Shown here: positions 8,478 to 16,348 of the stretch, piece after piece
How the letters are laid out: every line of letters begins with the position of its first letter
Numbering within the stretch: the first letter of the stretch is position 1
Source of the DNA: Streptomyces sp. SJL17-4
GTDB taxonomy: Bacteria; Actinomycetota; Actinomycetes; Streptomycetales; Streptomycetaceae
Reading direction: 5' to 3'
Assembly (NCBI RefSeq): GCF_036826855.1
Contig: NZ_CP104578.1
Coordinates: 2,046,001-2,110,000, forward strand
DNA length: 64,000 nucleotides
Notes under the pieces: generated by a model
The model's database searches: none
What the model saw: only the letters and a program-made list of their open reading frames with translations
Told to the model about the DNA's origin: nothing
Made by a program: the position numbers and the translations under genes

Positions 8478-9428
8478 GTGTCGCTGTACTGGCGCATCTT
8501 CCTTCTCGACGCCTCGGTGCTGGTCGTCGCCGTACTGCTGTTGCTGGGCCCGGTCACGGTCTCCACGCCCGTCCTCATGGGTGAGGCGATCGTGCTCGTG
8601 GCAGGCCTCGTCGCGATGCTCCTCGCGAACGCGTTCCTGCTGCGGCTCGGTCTGGCACCGCTCCAGCGCCTCACCCGGGCGATGCGGACGGCGGACCTGC
8701 TGCGGCCGGGACGGCGGGCGGCGGTGGCGGGGCGCGGCGAACTCGCCGATCTGACGCGTACGTTCAACACGATGCTCGACCGTCTCGAGGCCGAGCGGGC
8801 CGCGAGCACCGCCCGGGTCCTCTCGGCACAGGAGGAGGAGCGGCGGCGGATCGCGCAGGAGCTGCACGACGAGGTGGGGCAGACTCTGACGGCGGTGCTG
8901 CTCCAGCTGAAGCATGCCGCGAACCACGCTCCGGAGGAGCTGCGCCCGGAACTCCACCAGGCGCAGGAGACGACCCGGGCGAGCCTGGACGAGATCCGCC
9001 GCATCGCGCGCCGGCTGCGGCCGGGGGTTCTGGAGGAGCTGGGTCTGCACAGCGCGCTCAGATCGCTGGCCTCGGAGTTCTCGACGCCGGGCCTGACGGT
9101 GCGGTCGCACGTCGAGTCCGGCCTCCCGAAGCTGGACCACGAGACGGAGCTGGTGCTCTACCGCGTGGCGCAGGAGGGCCTCACCAACACGGCGCGGCAC
9201 GCGGGCGCGACCCGGGTGGACCTGCGTCTGCGCCGGCTGGCCCACGGCGGGGTCGGTCTCCTGGTCAAGGACGACGGCCGGGGGATCGGCCGGGCGCCGG
9301 ACGGGGCGGGCCTCAGCGGGATGCGGGAACGCGCCCTGCTGGTCGGCGCGGAACTGACGATCCGCGGCGGCGAGGACGGCGGTACGGAAGTCCACTTGAG
9401 CACGCCCAGCGGTAAGGCGACGCCATGA
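8478..9428 (+). CDS. Sensor histidine kinase (NarL/DesK-type, HAMP + HisKA_3)
   Basis: A 316-residue kinase with the GTG start. It has two membrane segments (VSLYWRIFLLDASVLVVAVL and LVAGLVAMLLANAFLLRLGL), a HAMP region, then HisKA_3 with phosphoacceptor His in RRRIAQELHDEVGQTLTAVL, and a HATPase_c domain with VLYRVAQEGLTNTARHAGAT (N box) and DDGRGIG (G1). The start at 8478 is inferred from the homologous SLYWRIFLL N-terminus; ATG 8409 is an alternative with a poor ribosome site. It overlaps its response regulator by ATGA. There is almost no extracellular loop, so the signal is likely sensed in the membrane or cytosol. Confidence 0.88.
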   Translation: MSLYWRIFLLDASVLVVAVLLLLGPVTVSTPVLMGEAIVLVAGLVAMLLANAFLLRLGLAPLQRLTRAMRTADLLRPGRRAAVAGRGELADLTRTFNTMLDRLEAERAASTARVLSAQEEERRRIAQELHDEVGQTLTAVLLQLKHAANHAPEELRPELHQAQETTRASLDEIRRIARRLRPGVLEELGLHSALRSLASEFSTPGLTVRSHVESGLPKLDHETELVLYRVAQEGLTNTARHAGATRVDLRLRRLAHGGVGLLVKDDGRGIGRAPDGAGLSGMRERALLVGAELTIRGGEDGGTEVHLSTPSGKATP

Positions 9429-10117
9429 CGGCCCCGACCCCGACACCTCCCACGGCCACGGCAACGCCGTCCCCCACCCGTATCCTCCTCGCGGACGACC
9501 ACGCGCTCGTACGCGGAGGAGTACGCCTCATCCTGGACGCGGAGCCGGACCTGACGGTCGTGGCGGAGGCGGCGGACGGCGCGGAGGCGGTGGCCCTGGC
9601 CCGCTCCGGCTCCGTCGACCTGGCCGTCCTGGACATCTCGATGCCCCGCATGACGGGCCTCCAGGCGGCCCGCGAACTCAGCCGCCTCCAGCCGGAGCTG
9701 CGGATCCTGATCCTCACCATGTACGACAACGAGCAGTACTTCTTCGAGGCCCTGAAGGCGGGCGCGAGCGGCTACGTCCTGAAGTCGGTCGCGGACCGCG
9801 ACCTGGTGGAGGCCTGCCGGGCGGCGGTCCGCGACGAGCCCTTCATCTACCCCGGCGCGGAGACCGCCCTCATCCGCACCTACCTCGACCGCGCGGAGCA
9901 GGGCAGGCCCCTGCCGGACAAGGCCGTCACGGAACGGGAGGAGGAGATCCTCAAACTCGTCGCGGAGGGCCACAGCTCCCGGGAGATCGGTGACCTCCTC
10001 GTCATCAGCCCGAAGACGGTGGAACGCCACCGCGCCAACCTCCTCCAGAAGCTCGGCATGCGCGACCGTCTGGAGCTGACCCGGTACGCGATCAGGGTGG
10101 GCCTGATCGAGCCCTAG
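9425..10117 (+). CDS. NarL/LuxR-family response regulator
   Basis: A 230-residue response regulator translationally coupled to the kinase (ATGA at 9425). The receiver domain (about residues 18-135) has the acidic pocket LLADDHAL, phosphoacceptor Asp in LAVLDISMPRMTG and the conserved Lys in GYVLKSVADRDL. The LuxR-type helix-turn-helix is C-terminal (VTEREEEILKLVAEGHSSRE, then SPKTVERHRANLLQKLGM). The first about 15 residues are a Thr/Pro tail (TAPTPTPPTATATPSPT). It is the last gene before the cluster region and converges on the LAL regulator gene 24 bp away. Confidence 0.92.
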   Translation: MTAPTPTPPTATATPSPTRILLADDHALVRGGVRLILDAEPDLTVVAEAADGAEAVALARSGSVDLAVLDISMPRMTGLQAARELSRLQPELRILILTMYDNEQYFFEALKAGASGYVLKSVADRDLVEACRAAVRDEPFIYPGAETALIRTYLDRAEQGRPLPDKAVTEREEEILKLVAEGHSSREIGDLLVISPKTVERHRANLLQKLGMRDRLELTRYAIRVGLIEP

Positions 10118-10141
10118 GACCGGTTTCCGTGGGCCGGCTGT

Positions 10142-13135
10142 CTAGGGGTTGGCGGTCGGGGTGAGGGCGGTTCGGGGCTGGTAGAGGAGGACCGGGGCGG
10201 GATCCGGTGGTTCGTCGGCGGGGAAGAAGCGGGCCAGTTCGTGACGGCCGCTGATGCGTAACTTCCGGTACGAGTGGGTGAGGTGGGACTCGACGTTCCG
10301 CAGGCTCACCTGGAGCAGCCGGGCGATGTCGCGGTTGCTCAGGCCGCGCGCGGCCAGTTCGGACACCTGCCGTTCGGTGGGGGTGAGCAGCGACTCGGTC
10401 GAGTCCTTGCGGGGGTCGGGGCGGCCGCCCGCGTCCCGCAGCTCGCGCTGCACCGCCTCCACCAGGCCGTCGGCGCCCAGCGAGATGGCGACCTCGTTGG
10501 CGCGGTGGAGCAGTTCGCGGGACCGGCGGGGCGTGCCGCTCTGCCGGTGGGCGCGCCCCGCCGCGTACAGGGCGTGGGCGAACAGCAGGGGCGCCGGGGC
10601 GGGTTCGAGGAGTTCCACGGCCCGGTCCGCGAGCCGCAGCGCCTCGCGGCCCGAGCTCGCCGCCGCCTCGGCGACCAGGGCCCGGCCCAGCGCGAAGGGG
10701 GCGCCCCAGCGGTGGGCGAGGGCGGTCTCCTCCTGAGCGGCGCGGCGGGCCGCGGTCACGTTGCGCCGGGCCAGCTGGAGCGCGGCGCGGGTGGAACGCC
10801 AGGGCAGGATCGCCGGGTTGACGATTCCGCGCCGGGCCAGCTCCTCCTCGCAGTGGGCGAGCAGCACCAGACCGCGCCGTACCTCGCCGAGCCGGCCGAG
10901 GGCCCGCCCGGCGCTGTGCAGGAGGTGCAGCCGCCACCAGGTGACCGGCCGGTCGCCGGGCAGCGGCGGGGCGTCGTCGAGGAGGGCCCCGGCCGCGGCG
11001 ATGTCGTCCCGTTCCATGGCGACGTCGATGAGCACGCTGCGGGCCAGCGGCCCCACGTGGAACCGGCCGGCGCGGATCCGGGTGAGCAGGTCGAGCGCCT
11101 CGCGGGCGTCGCCCTCGGCCCGGGCCAGCTGCCCGCGGTGCAGCTGCACCAGACCGCGTACGGCGAGGGCCTCGGCGATGCGGGTCGTACTGCCGTCGGC
11201 GCGGGCGAGTCCGACCTCGGTGTCGATGTGCCGTCGGGCCTCTTCCACGTCGCCCGCCCAGAGTTGGGCGAGCAGTGCCTGGTACCAGCGCGTGGAGCCG
11301 TACGGGGCACGCGGGACGGAGAGCAGCCGGTCGGCGATCCGCCGCGCCGCGGACGCCGAGTCGCCGGTGGCCGTACGCAGGAGCAGGACCCTCAGCAGCC
11401 GGTCCTCCTCGCCGGGGTGGTGACGGCCGTGGGAGGGGTGGCCCGCGTCGCCGTGACGTCCACCGTCATCACCCCCAGCCCCGTTGCCTCCGGCATCGGG
11501 GCGGCCGCCGTCGTGGAACCGTACCTGCGCCACCGCCTCGCGCAGTCGTGCCGCGGCGGTCGGGCCGAGCGTGCCCGCCGTCTCCCGCCGTGTCTCCTCC
11601 AGGATCTCCAGCGCGCCCGCGGTGTCGTCCAGGCGCAGCCGGAGGTCGGAGAGCCGCAGCGCGTGCCGGAACTTTTCGGCGGGCGCGGTGACGGTGGAGG
11701 AGTGCGCGGTCAGGGCACGTGCCGCGGCGGGCAGGTCGAGGCCGCTGAGGGCCTGGATCCGCAGGGCTTCCGCCCGGTCCTCGTGACCCTCCGGGACACC
11801 GTGCAGGACGGCCTTCTCGATCAGCCGGCGGGCGCCCGCCGGGTCGTGCTCGACCACGCCCTGGGCGACGTCCACGAGCAGTTGCGCCATCCAGGGTTCG
11901 TCCAGGCGGTGGGAGCGCAGCAGATGGGCGGCGACGTCCTCGCTCGGATCGCCGCGATGCCGCATCCTGCGGGCGGCGAGCCGGTGCAGTTCGGCACGCT
12001 CGGCGCAGGGGATGTCCTGGTAGAGCAGACCGGCGAGGAGGGGGTGGCGGAACTTCATGTCGTGGGGGCAGAGCAGTCCTGATTCCGTGAGTCTGCTGAT
12101 ACATCGACACGCGTCTTCGGTGGGGACGCCGCAGAGGTCGGCGAGGAGGGCGGCGTCCACCGGACCGCACAGGATGCTGGCGGCGCGGGCGATCTCCAGG
12201 CCGTGCGGGTCGATCCGCCGGAGCAGGCACAGGATGCGCTCCTTGACGGCCTGGAGTCCGAGTTGCTCGTCCGGCGGGTCGCCCGGCGCCCGGCCGGCGC
12301 GCGGATCGGCGGAGTTCGCGGGATGAGCGGCCCGCCCTGGCAGTCCGGGCAGTCCCGGCAAGCCCGGCAAGCCCGCGGCGTGGTGCCGGCCCGCGGGGGC
12401 GAGGGGGCCCGATCGGCCCGTCGGGCCCGTCCGTATCTGCTCGGTCAGCAGGTACGGGTTTCCGCCGGTCCCGGCGACCAGCGCGTCCACGGCCTCGTGG
12501 CCGTGTCCGTGGCCGCACAGCGAGGTGGCCAGATCGAGCGCCGCGCTCGGGCTGAGGTCGCTCAGATGGATGTGGCGGTCGGGGCGCAGCCCCTCCATGA
12601 ACTCGACCAGGAGGTGCTGGTCGCTGGCCGGTTCGCCGCAGCGCTTGGTGGCCAGCAGGACGACGGGGAGGTTCTCCAGACGACGGCTCAGGAAGCCCAG
12701 CCACAGCAACGACGGGCAGTCGACGTGCTGGACGCTGTCGACGGTCAGCAGGATCGGGGTGCGCCGGGCGGCCCGGCCCACGCTCGCGCACAGCTCCGCG
12801 AGGAGCGGATAGTCGGGCTCGGCCCGGCCGCCGCCGGGCGGGGTGCCGTAGGCGGCGAAGGTGCGGTCCCAGCCGTGCGCGGTCTCCGGCAGCGTCCCGA
12901 GCAGCTGGTGCACGACCCCGAGGGGGAAGCGCTGCTCGGCCGGGGACGCGGTGGCGGAGAGGACGATCATGCCCTGGTCGCGGGCTGTCTCCTCGGCCCA
13001 GCGCAGCAGCGAGGTCTTGCCGGTGCCGATGATGCCCTCCACCAGGGCGACGGCGCCCGCACCCGCTCTCGCGGCGTCCAGTATCTCGGTGATGGTCTTC
13101 GATTCCTCGCTCCTGCCGAACAGCTCCTTGGGCAC
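10142..13135 (-). CDS. LAL-family (large ATP-binding LuxR) cluster regulator
   Basis: A 997-residue LAL activator. The N-terminal AAA/NACHT-like ATPase has a P-loop in VEGIIGTGKTSLLRW (about residues 30-45). A long helical middle follows, then a C-terminal LuxR helix-turn-helix (TPTERQVSELAARGLSNRDI, then VESHLTHSYRKL). GTG 13135 is preferred because GGGAGG precedes it. One TTA codon at 10259-10261 sits inside the DNA-binding domain (the Leu of YRKLRIS), so translation should depend on bldA. It is divergent from the condensation-fragment gene, with a palindromic operator-like site at 13436. Holomycin-type clusters also carry LuxR regulators; I infer that it activates the three palindrome promoters. 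Confidence 0.88.
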   Translation of the reverse strand: MPKELFGRSEESKTITEILDAARAGAGAVALVEGIIGTGKTSLLRWAEETARDQGMIVLSATASPAEQRFPLGVVHQLLGTLPETAHGWDRTFAAYGTPPGGGRAEPDYPLLAELCASVGRAARRTPILLTVDSVQHVDCPSLLWLGFLSRRLENLPVVLLATKRCGEPASDQHLLVEFMEGLRPDRHIHLSDLSPSAALDLATSLCGHGHGHEAVDALVAGTGGNPYLLTEQIRTGPTGRSGPLAPAGRHHAAGLPGLPGLPGLPGRAAHPANSADPRAGRAPGDPPDEQLGLQAVKERILCLLRRIDPHGLEIARAASILCGPVDAALLADLCGVPTEDACRCISRLTESGLLCPHDMKFRHPLLAGLLYQDIPCAERAELHRLAARRMRHRGDPSEDVAAHLLRSHRLDEPWMAQLLVDVAQGVVEHDPAGARRLIEKAVLHGVPEGHEDRAEALRIQALSGLDLPAAARALTAHSSTVTAPAEKFRHALRLSDLRLRLDDTAGALEILEETRRETAGTLGPTAAARLREAVAQVRFHDGGRPDAGGNGAGGDDGGRHGDAGHPSHGRHHPGEEDRLLRVLLLRTATGDSASAARRIADRLLSVPRAPYGSTRWYQALLAQLWAGDVEEARRHIDTEVGLARADGSTTRIAEALAVRGLVQLHRGQLARAEGDAREALDLLTRIRAGRFHVGPLARSVLIDVAMERDDIAAAGALLDDAPPLPGDRPVTWWRLHLLHSAGRALGRLGEVRRGLVLLAHCEEELARRGIVNPAILPWRSTRAALQLARRNVTAARRAAQEETALAHRWGAPFALGRALVAEAAASSGREALRLADRAVELLEPAPAPLLFAHALYAAGRAHRQSGTPRRSRELLHRANEVAISLGADGLVEAVQRELRDAGGRPDPRKDSTESLLTPTERQVSELAARGLSNRDIARLLQVSLRNVESHLTHSYRKLRISGRHELARFFPADEPPDPAPVLLYQPRTALTPTANP

Positions 13136-13435
13136 CGCCCCACACCTCCCTGCCGAACAGTGGAATGACTCGGACGAGGTCGCCACTTCGGCAGGGGGAG
13201 GCCATGCGGAAAAGCTGTGGAGCCGACGCCGTCAAGGCCATTTTCAGGTCATGGCCCGAACAGTCGCCGTCATACTGGAAATGCCTTCTTCAGACGACAC
13301 GGGGACCGGTCGAAGTCCTCCATGCCGATCCCCCGAACACCGGTGAACGGCCCACACCTCCGAGGATCCCGACGCTAACACGGGGGCCGCGATATTTGTA
13401 CAGCGGATGTCACTGCACGGATTCCGAACGTATTC

Positions 13436-13494
13436 CTTCGGCCATTGCTTCGGTGCCACCGTATTGAGGTGAATGGGGACCACACAGGTACGGT
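13436..13494 (+). promoter_or_regulatory. Cluster promoter 1: palindromic operator abutting -35 TTGAGG
   Basis: Within the 468-bp divergent region 13136-13603. A 33-bp element at 13436-13468 matches copies at 16223 and 23210. Its core is TTCGGT-GCC-ACCGTA, one mismatch from the perfect palindrome TACGGT-CCC-ACCGTA of the other copies, and it runs directly into TTGAGG (13464-13469). A possible -10 is TACGGT at 13489-13494. It points to the condensation-fragment gene at 13604. Nothing else recognisable lies in the rest of this intergenic stretch. Confidence 0.7.
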
Positions 13495-13603
13495 CGGCAC
13501 CGATGTGCGGCGGTGACCAGTGAACGGCCCGGAGAGCGGTTGTCCCGGACCTGCGTTCACCACCGGCCAATTGGCGTAAACCTGATGGAGGGAGCGGTCC
13601 CGC

Positions 13604-14167
13604 GTGTCCGCGATCAGCGAGGAGCTCCGCACCGAACAGTTCGTCATGTCCCTGCGCGGAGTCGTGCCGTACGTGTACGAGCAGGCGTGGCAGTCCGTCC
13701 TGGACGGCACTCCGCTGTCCCGCACCGCGCTCCACCGCGGGCCGGACGGCCTGCTGCGCCGTACGCTGCGGCCCGAGGCCCGCTTCCGGCTGCAGATCGT
13801 GGACTGGCGGGCCACCCGGGCCGAGGTGCAGGACGCCCGGCTCACCGAACGCCTGGCCGGGGAGTCCGCGACCGGACTGCCCCTCGACCGGGCCCCGTTG
13901 ATGTGCGCCACCCTGATCCGGCGCTCCGACCGCGACTGGACCTTCGCCTGGCGGTACGCCCGCGAGCTGATGGACCGGCGGGCAGGGCTCCGGATACTCG
14001 AGGAGGCCGCGGACGCGTACGCGGTACTGCTCCGCGGCGGGACCCCGCGCCGCACAGCCGCCACGGCGCAGTCGTGCACGACGGCGCCGGTCACGGCGCC
14101 GCCGCGCGCGGCCTTACCGGGCGCCCCCCTGACCACCGGCGTACGGACCCGGGGACCGGTGGCCTGA
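13604..14167 (+). CDS. hlmK: Truncated, degenerate NRPS condensation-domain protein (HlmK-like)
   Basis: A 187-residue protein that resembles only the N-terminal half of a condensation domain: EQFVMSLRGVVPYVYEQAWQ, LSRTALHRGPDGLLRRTLRP, FRLQIVDWRATRAEVQDARL, then WTFAWRYARELMDRRAGLRI where a real domain would carry HHxxxDG. Here that site reads YARELMDR, so the catalytic His and the DG are absent and the C-terminal half is replaced by an Ala/Pro/Thr tail. It is therefore not a working condensation enzyme. Holomycin clusters also contain an apparently inactive condensation protein, HlmK. A TTA codon (14114-14116) makes it bldA-dependent. GTG start; TGATG overlap with the next gene. Confidence 0.75.
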   Translation: MSAISEELRTEQFVMSLRGVVPYVYEQAWQSVLDGTPLSRTALHRGPDGLLRRTLRPEARFRLQIVDWRATRAEVQDARLTERLAGESATGLPLDRAPLMCATLIRRSDRDWTFAWRYARELMDRRAGLRILEEAADAYAVLLRGGTPRRTAATAQSCTTAPVTAPPRAALPGAPLTTGVRTRGPVA

Positions 14168-15027
14168 TGACCGGGGACACGTCGGTGCGGCTGTTCTGCC
14201 TCCCGTTCGAGGGCGCCTCGGCGGGCGTCTACCTGCCCTGGGCCGAGGCCCTGGGGAGCTCGGTGGTCGTCACCCCCGTCGAGCTGCCGGGCCGCGGCCG
14301 TCATCCGCGCGGCCGCCCCTGCGGCCGGCTCGAGCCGCTGCTCGCCGAGATCATCCCGTACGTGGCCCGCATGCGTGACCGCCCGTTCGCCCTCTACGGG
14401 CACGGCTTCGGCGCCCTCCTCGCGTACGAGATCGCCGCCCGCCTCGAATGGGAGTACGACGCGGTGGCCGAGCGGCTGTACGTCTCCGGGGCCGGCGTCC
14501 CGTACCGGCCCGCCCCGGAACACGCCGTCGCCCAGCTGCCGGACGCAGAGCTGCTGCGCCGGCTCGGCCGGCGGGGCCGGATTCCCCCGGGCGCCCTCGA
14601 CCCGCTGCGGGCGCCCCGGGTGCTGCCCGCGCTCCGTGCCGACCTCGCCGTCCTGGAGTCGTACCGGCGCGACCCCCGCCATGTCGTGCACTGCCCGGTC
14701 ACCGCCATGGGCGGCAGCGACGACCGGAGCGTCACCGGGGCCGATCTGGCCGGGTGGCGCCGGTGCACCCGGCGGTCCCTGCGGGTGGACACGATCCCCG
14801 GCGACCACTACTTCCCGCTCACCGCCCGGTGGGAGCTGCTCGACACCTTCAGCCGGGACCTGCTGCGCCCCCGGGTCCGTGCGTCGCGCGCGGCTGTCGG
14901 CGGCGGCCGTCCGCGCGTACCGGCCGGTTCCGGTGCGTACGATCCGGCGGTCGGTCCCGGAACCGGCAACAAGAGTTGTCCGGTGTCCCCGGCGTCCCCA
15001 TCCTGGCCGGCGGAGGTGACCGTATGA
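14167..15027 (+). CDS. Type II thioesterase-like protein lacking the catalytic Ser
   Basis: A 286-residue alpha/beta-hydrolase of the type II thioesterase family (VRLFCLPFEGASAGVYLPWA; VELPGRGRHPRG; C-terminal GDHYFPLTARWELL). The nucleophile motif normally reads GHSFG or GHSMG; here it is LYGHGFGALLAYEIA, Ser replaced by Gly, and the codon is clearly ggc. The Asp region (GGSDDRSV) and the His (GDHYF) remain. It is therefore probably non-hydrolytic, with a binding or scaffold role, and differs from the intact thioesterase at 28324. It overlaps both neighbours (TGATG and ATGA). The last 25 codons, a low-complexity tail, contain the 28-bp regulatory element at 14954. Confidence 0.82.
   Translation: MTGDTSVRLFCLPFEGASAGVYLPWAEALGSSVVVTPVELPGRGRHPRGRPCGRLEPLLAEIIPYVARMRDRPFALYGHGFGALLAYEIAARLEWEYDAVAERLYVSGAGVPYRPAPEHAVAQLPDAELLRRLGRRGRIPPGALDPLRAPRVLPALRADLAVLESYRRDPRHVVHCPVTAMGGSDDRSVTGADLAGWRRCTRRSLRVDTIPGDHYFPLTARWELLDTFSRDLLRPRVRASRAAVGGGRPRVPAGSGAYDPAVGPGTGNKSCPVSPASPSWPAEVTV
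14954..14981 (+). promoter_or_regulatory. 28-bp self-protection element, copy a (before methyltransferase)
   Basis: GTCCCGG, four variable bases, then GGCAACAA-GAG-TTGTCC, a partly palindromic ACAA/TTGT site. The same arrangement with identical spacing occurs at 17866-17893 and on the minus strand at 32071-32098; 21 of 28 positions are invariant. It lies 42 bp before the methyltransferase start at 15024, inside the 3' end of the thioesterase-like gene, so it probably marks an internal promoter or operator. Confidence 0.75.
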
Positions 15028-15986
15028 CACCCACGCATGGCACCGGAGGCCTCGCCGGTGACGCCCTCGGCGGCGCAGAGAAAGCCGAGCACGAAGGCGA
15101 CCACGGAGTCGAGCACGAGGCGGAGGACCGCGCCGGGCACCCGGCCGAGCAGGAGGCGGAACTGCACGCCGGCTTCCTGACCGAGGCGGCCCACTGGCTG
15201 CACGGACTGTTCGGCCCCGCGGACCGGGCCACGGCGGCCGTCCGCCGGATCCTCGACATCGGCAGCGGTCCGGGCGTGGCCTCCCACGCCCTTGCCGACG
15301 CCTTCCCGGAGGCACAGGTCGTCGCCGTGGACCGGTCGGCCACCATGCTCGCCCGGGCCGAGGCCCGGGCCGCCGAGCACGGGCTGGGGCACCGGATCAC
15401 CACGCGGCGGGCCGAACGGCCCGAGGAGTTCGCCCGGTCGGGCCCCGTCGACCTGATCTGGACCGGGAACGTCTGCCGCCACCTCGGCGACCAGCAGGCC
15501 GCCCTGCGGAGCCTGGCCTCCGCGCTGCGGCCCGGCGGACTGCTCGCCGTCGCCGAGCGCGGTCTGCCTCCACGCTTCCTGCCCCGGGACATCGGCATCG
15601 GCCGGCCCGGCCTCCAGGCGCGTCTGGACGCCGCCGTCGAGGAACAGGTCACCGCCCGGCGGTCCAGGCTCCCCGGCTCCACCTCCGTCGTCGAGGACTG
15701 GCCCTGCCTGCTGGCCTCGGCCGGGCTGGTGCCCGCCGGTACCCGTACGTTCCTCATCGAGTTCCCGGCCCCGCTCGACGTACCGGTGCGCCGGCACCTC
15801 CACACCCGGCTGCACGGGCTGCTCGCCGACCTCGGAGAGCGCCTCGACCTCGTCGACCGGCTCACCGTGGAGCAGCTCCTCGACGGGGACGCCTGCACGG
15901 GGGTCCTCTGGCGGCCCGACGCCTTCTATCTGACCGCCGCCACCGTGCACACCGCACGGTTGTGCCGGCCCCGCGCCGCCGCCTGA
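15024..15986 (+). CDS. Class I SAM-dependent methyltransferase (possible S-methylating protection enzyme)
   Basis: A 320-residue protein starting at ATG 15024 behind GGAGGTGACC. The SAM-binding motif I is RRILDIGSGPGVASHALADA, followed by VVAVDRSATMLARAEARA (motif II acidic residue) and LRPGGLLAVAE (motif III region). The first about 40 residues are acidic and His/Glu-rich, with repeated EHE/EAE patterns. S-methylation of reduced holomycin intermediates is a known backup self-protection route, and this gene shares its upstream element with the exporter and dithiol oxidase. I therefore infer a protective S-methyltransferase, not a demonstrated one; an O- or N-methyl tailoring role is the alternative. 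Confidence 0.75.
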   Translation: MTPTHGTGGLAGDALGGAEKAEHEGDHGVEHEAEDRAGHPAEQEAELHAGFLTEAAHWLHGLFGPADRATAAVRRILDIGSGPGVASHALADAFPEAQVVAVDRSATMLARAEARAAEHGLGHRITTRRAERPEEFARSGPVDLIWTGNVCRHLGDQQAALRSLASALRPGGLLAVAERGLPPRFLPRDIGIGRPGLQARLDAAVEEQVTARRSRLPGSTSVVEDWPCLLASAGLVPAGTRTFLIEFPAPLDVPVRRHLHTRLHGLLADLGERLDLVDRLTVEQLLDGDACTGVLWRPDAFYLTAATVHTARLCRPRAAA

Positions 15987-16064
15987 ATCCGGCCGGTGAA
16001 TTTGTCACCTTGGCGAAAACCGACCACGAAAAGGAAAGGCATACGAATTAACTAAGGAGATTAG

Positions 16065-16127
16065 CAGTTCCGGCGGTTCCGGCGGTTCCGGTAGTTCCGG
16101 TGGTTCCGGCAGTTCCGGCAGTTCCCG
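16065..16127 (+). repeat. Seven-unit 9-bp tandem repeat (cagttccgg type)
   Basis: Seven imperfect 9-bp units of the form (c/t)(a/g)GTTCCGG run in tandem. In one frame they read Ser/Gly repeats (SSGGSGGSGSSGG). They lie in the 362-bp gap between the methyltransferase and the SARP gene, just upstream of a terminator. No start codon with a ribosome site precedes the frame, so it is listed as a repeat, not a gene. Confidence 0.8.
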
Positions 16128-16130
16128 TAA

Positions 16131-16163
16131 GGCCCCCGAAGTGCGTCCCCCGCCTCGGGGGCC
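16131..16163 (+). terminator. Hairpin terminator after methyltransferase
   Basis: A perfect 9-bp stem, GGCCCCCGA (16131-16139) with TCGGGGGCC (16155-16163), and a 15-base loop. It lies 145 bp after the methyltransferase stop and before the SARP promoter, so it likely ends the 13604-15986 transcript. Confidence 0.7.
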
Positions 16164-16222
16164 TTCGCATGTCCTGAATCCGTCGAATCCGGACCCCCGT
16201 AGGGACACCCCCTCCGCAGATT

Positions 16223-16280
16223 CTTCGGTCAGCCCTACGGTCCCACCGTATTGAGGCCCTCACCCCCGCACTCCTACGTT
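16223..16280 (+). promoter_or_regulatory. Cluster promoter 2: palindrome TACGGTCCCACCGTA abutting -35
   Basis: The 33-bp element at 16223-16255 contains the perfect inverted repeat TACGGT-CCC-ACCGTA and ends in TTGAGG (16251-16256). A plausible -10, TACGTT, is at 16275-16280 with an 18-bp spacer. It drives the SARP gene at 16349. It is nearly identical to the copy at 23210 and similar to that at 13436. Confidence 0.78.
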
Positions 16281-16348
16281 CCTTCCCAGAACAGCCGCTT
16301 CGGAAAGGGACCGATCCGGACGGCACCCGGACGATGGACGGAGGACGC

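Noticed and set aside
12203..13168. Plus-strand frame opposite the LAL regulator
   Set aside because: Shadow of the LAL gene; the minus-strand product has clear P-loop and LuxR domains.
14954..14981. 28-bp element as a SigR-type (GGGAAT-N18-GTT) promoter
   Set aside because: GGAA and GTTG are only about 11 bp apart, and the GGAA is not conserved in copy b. An operator is more consistent.
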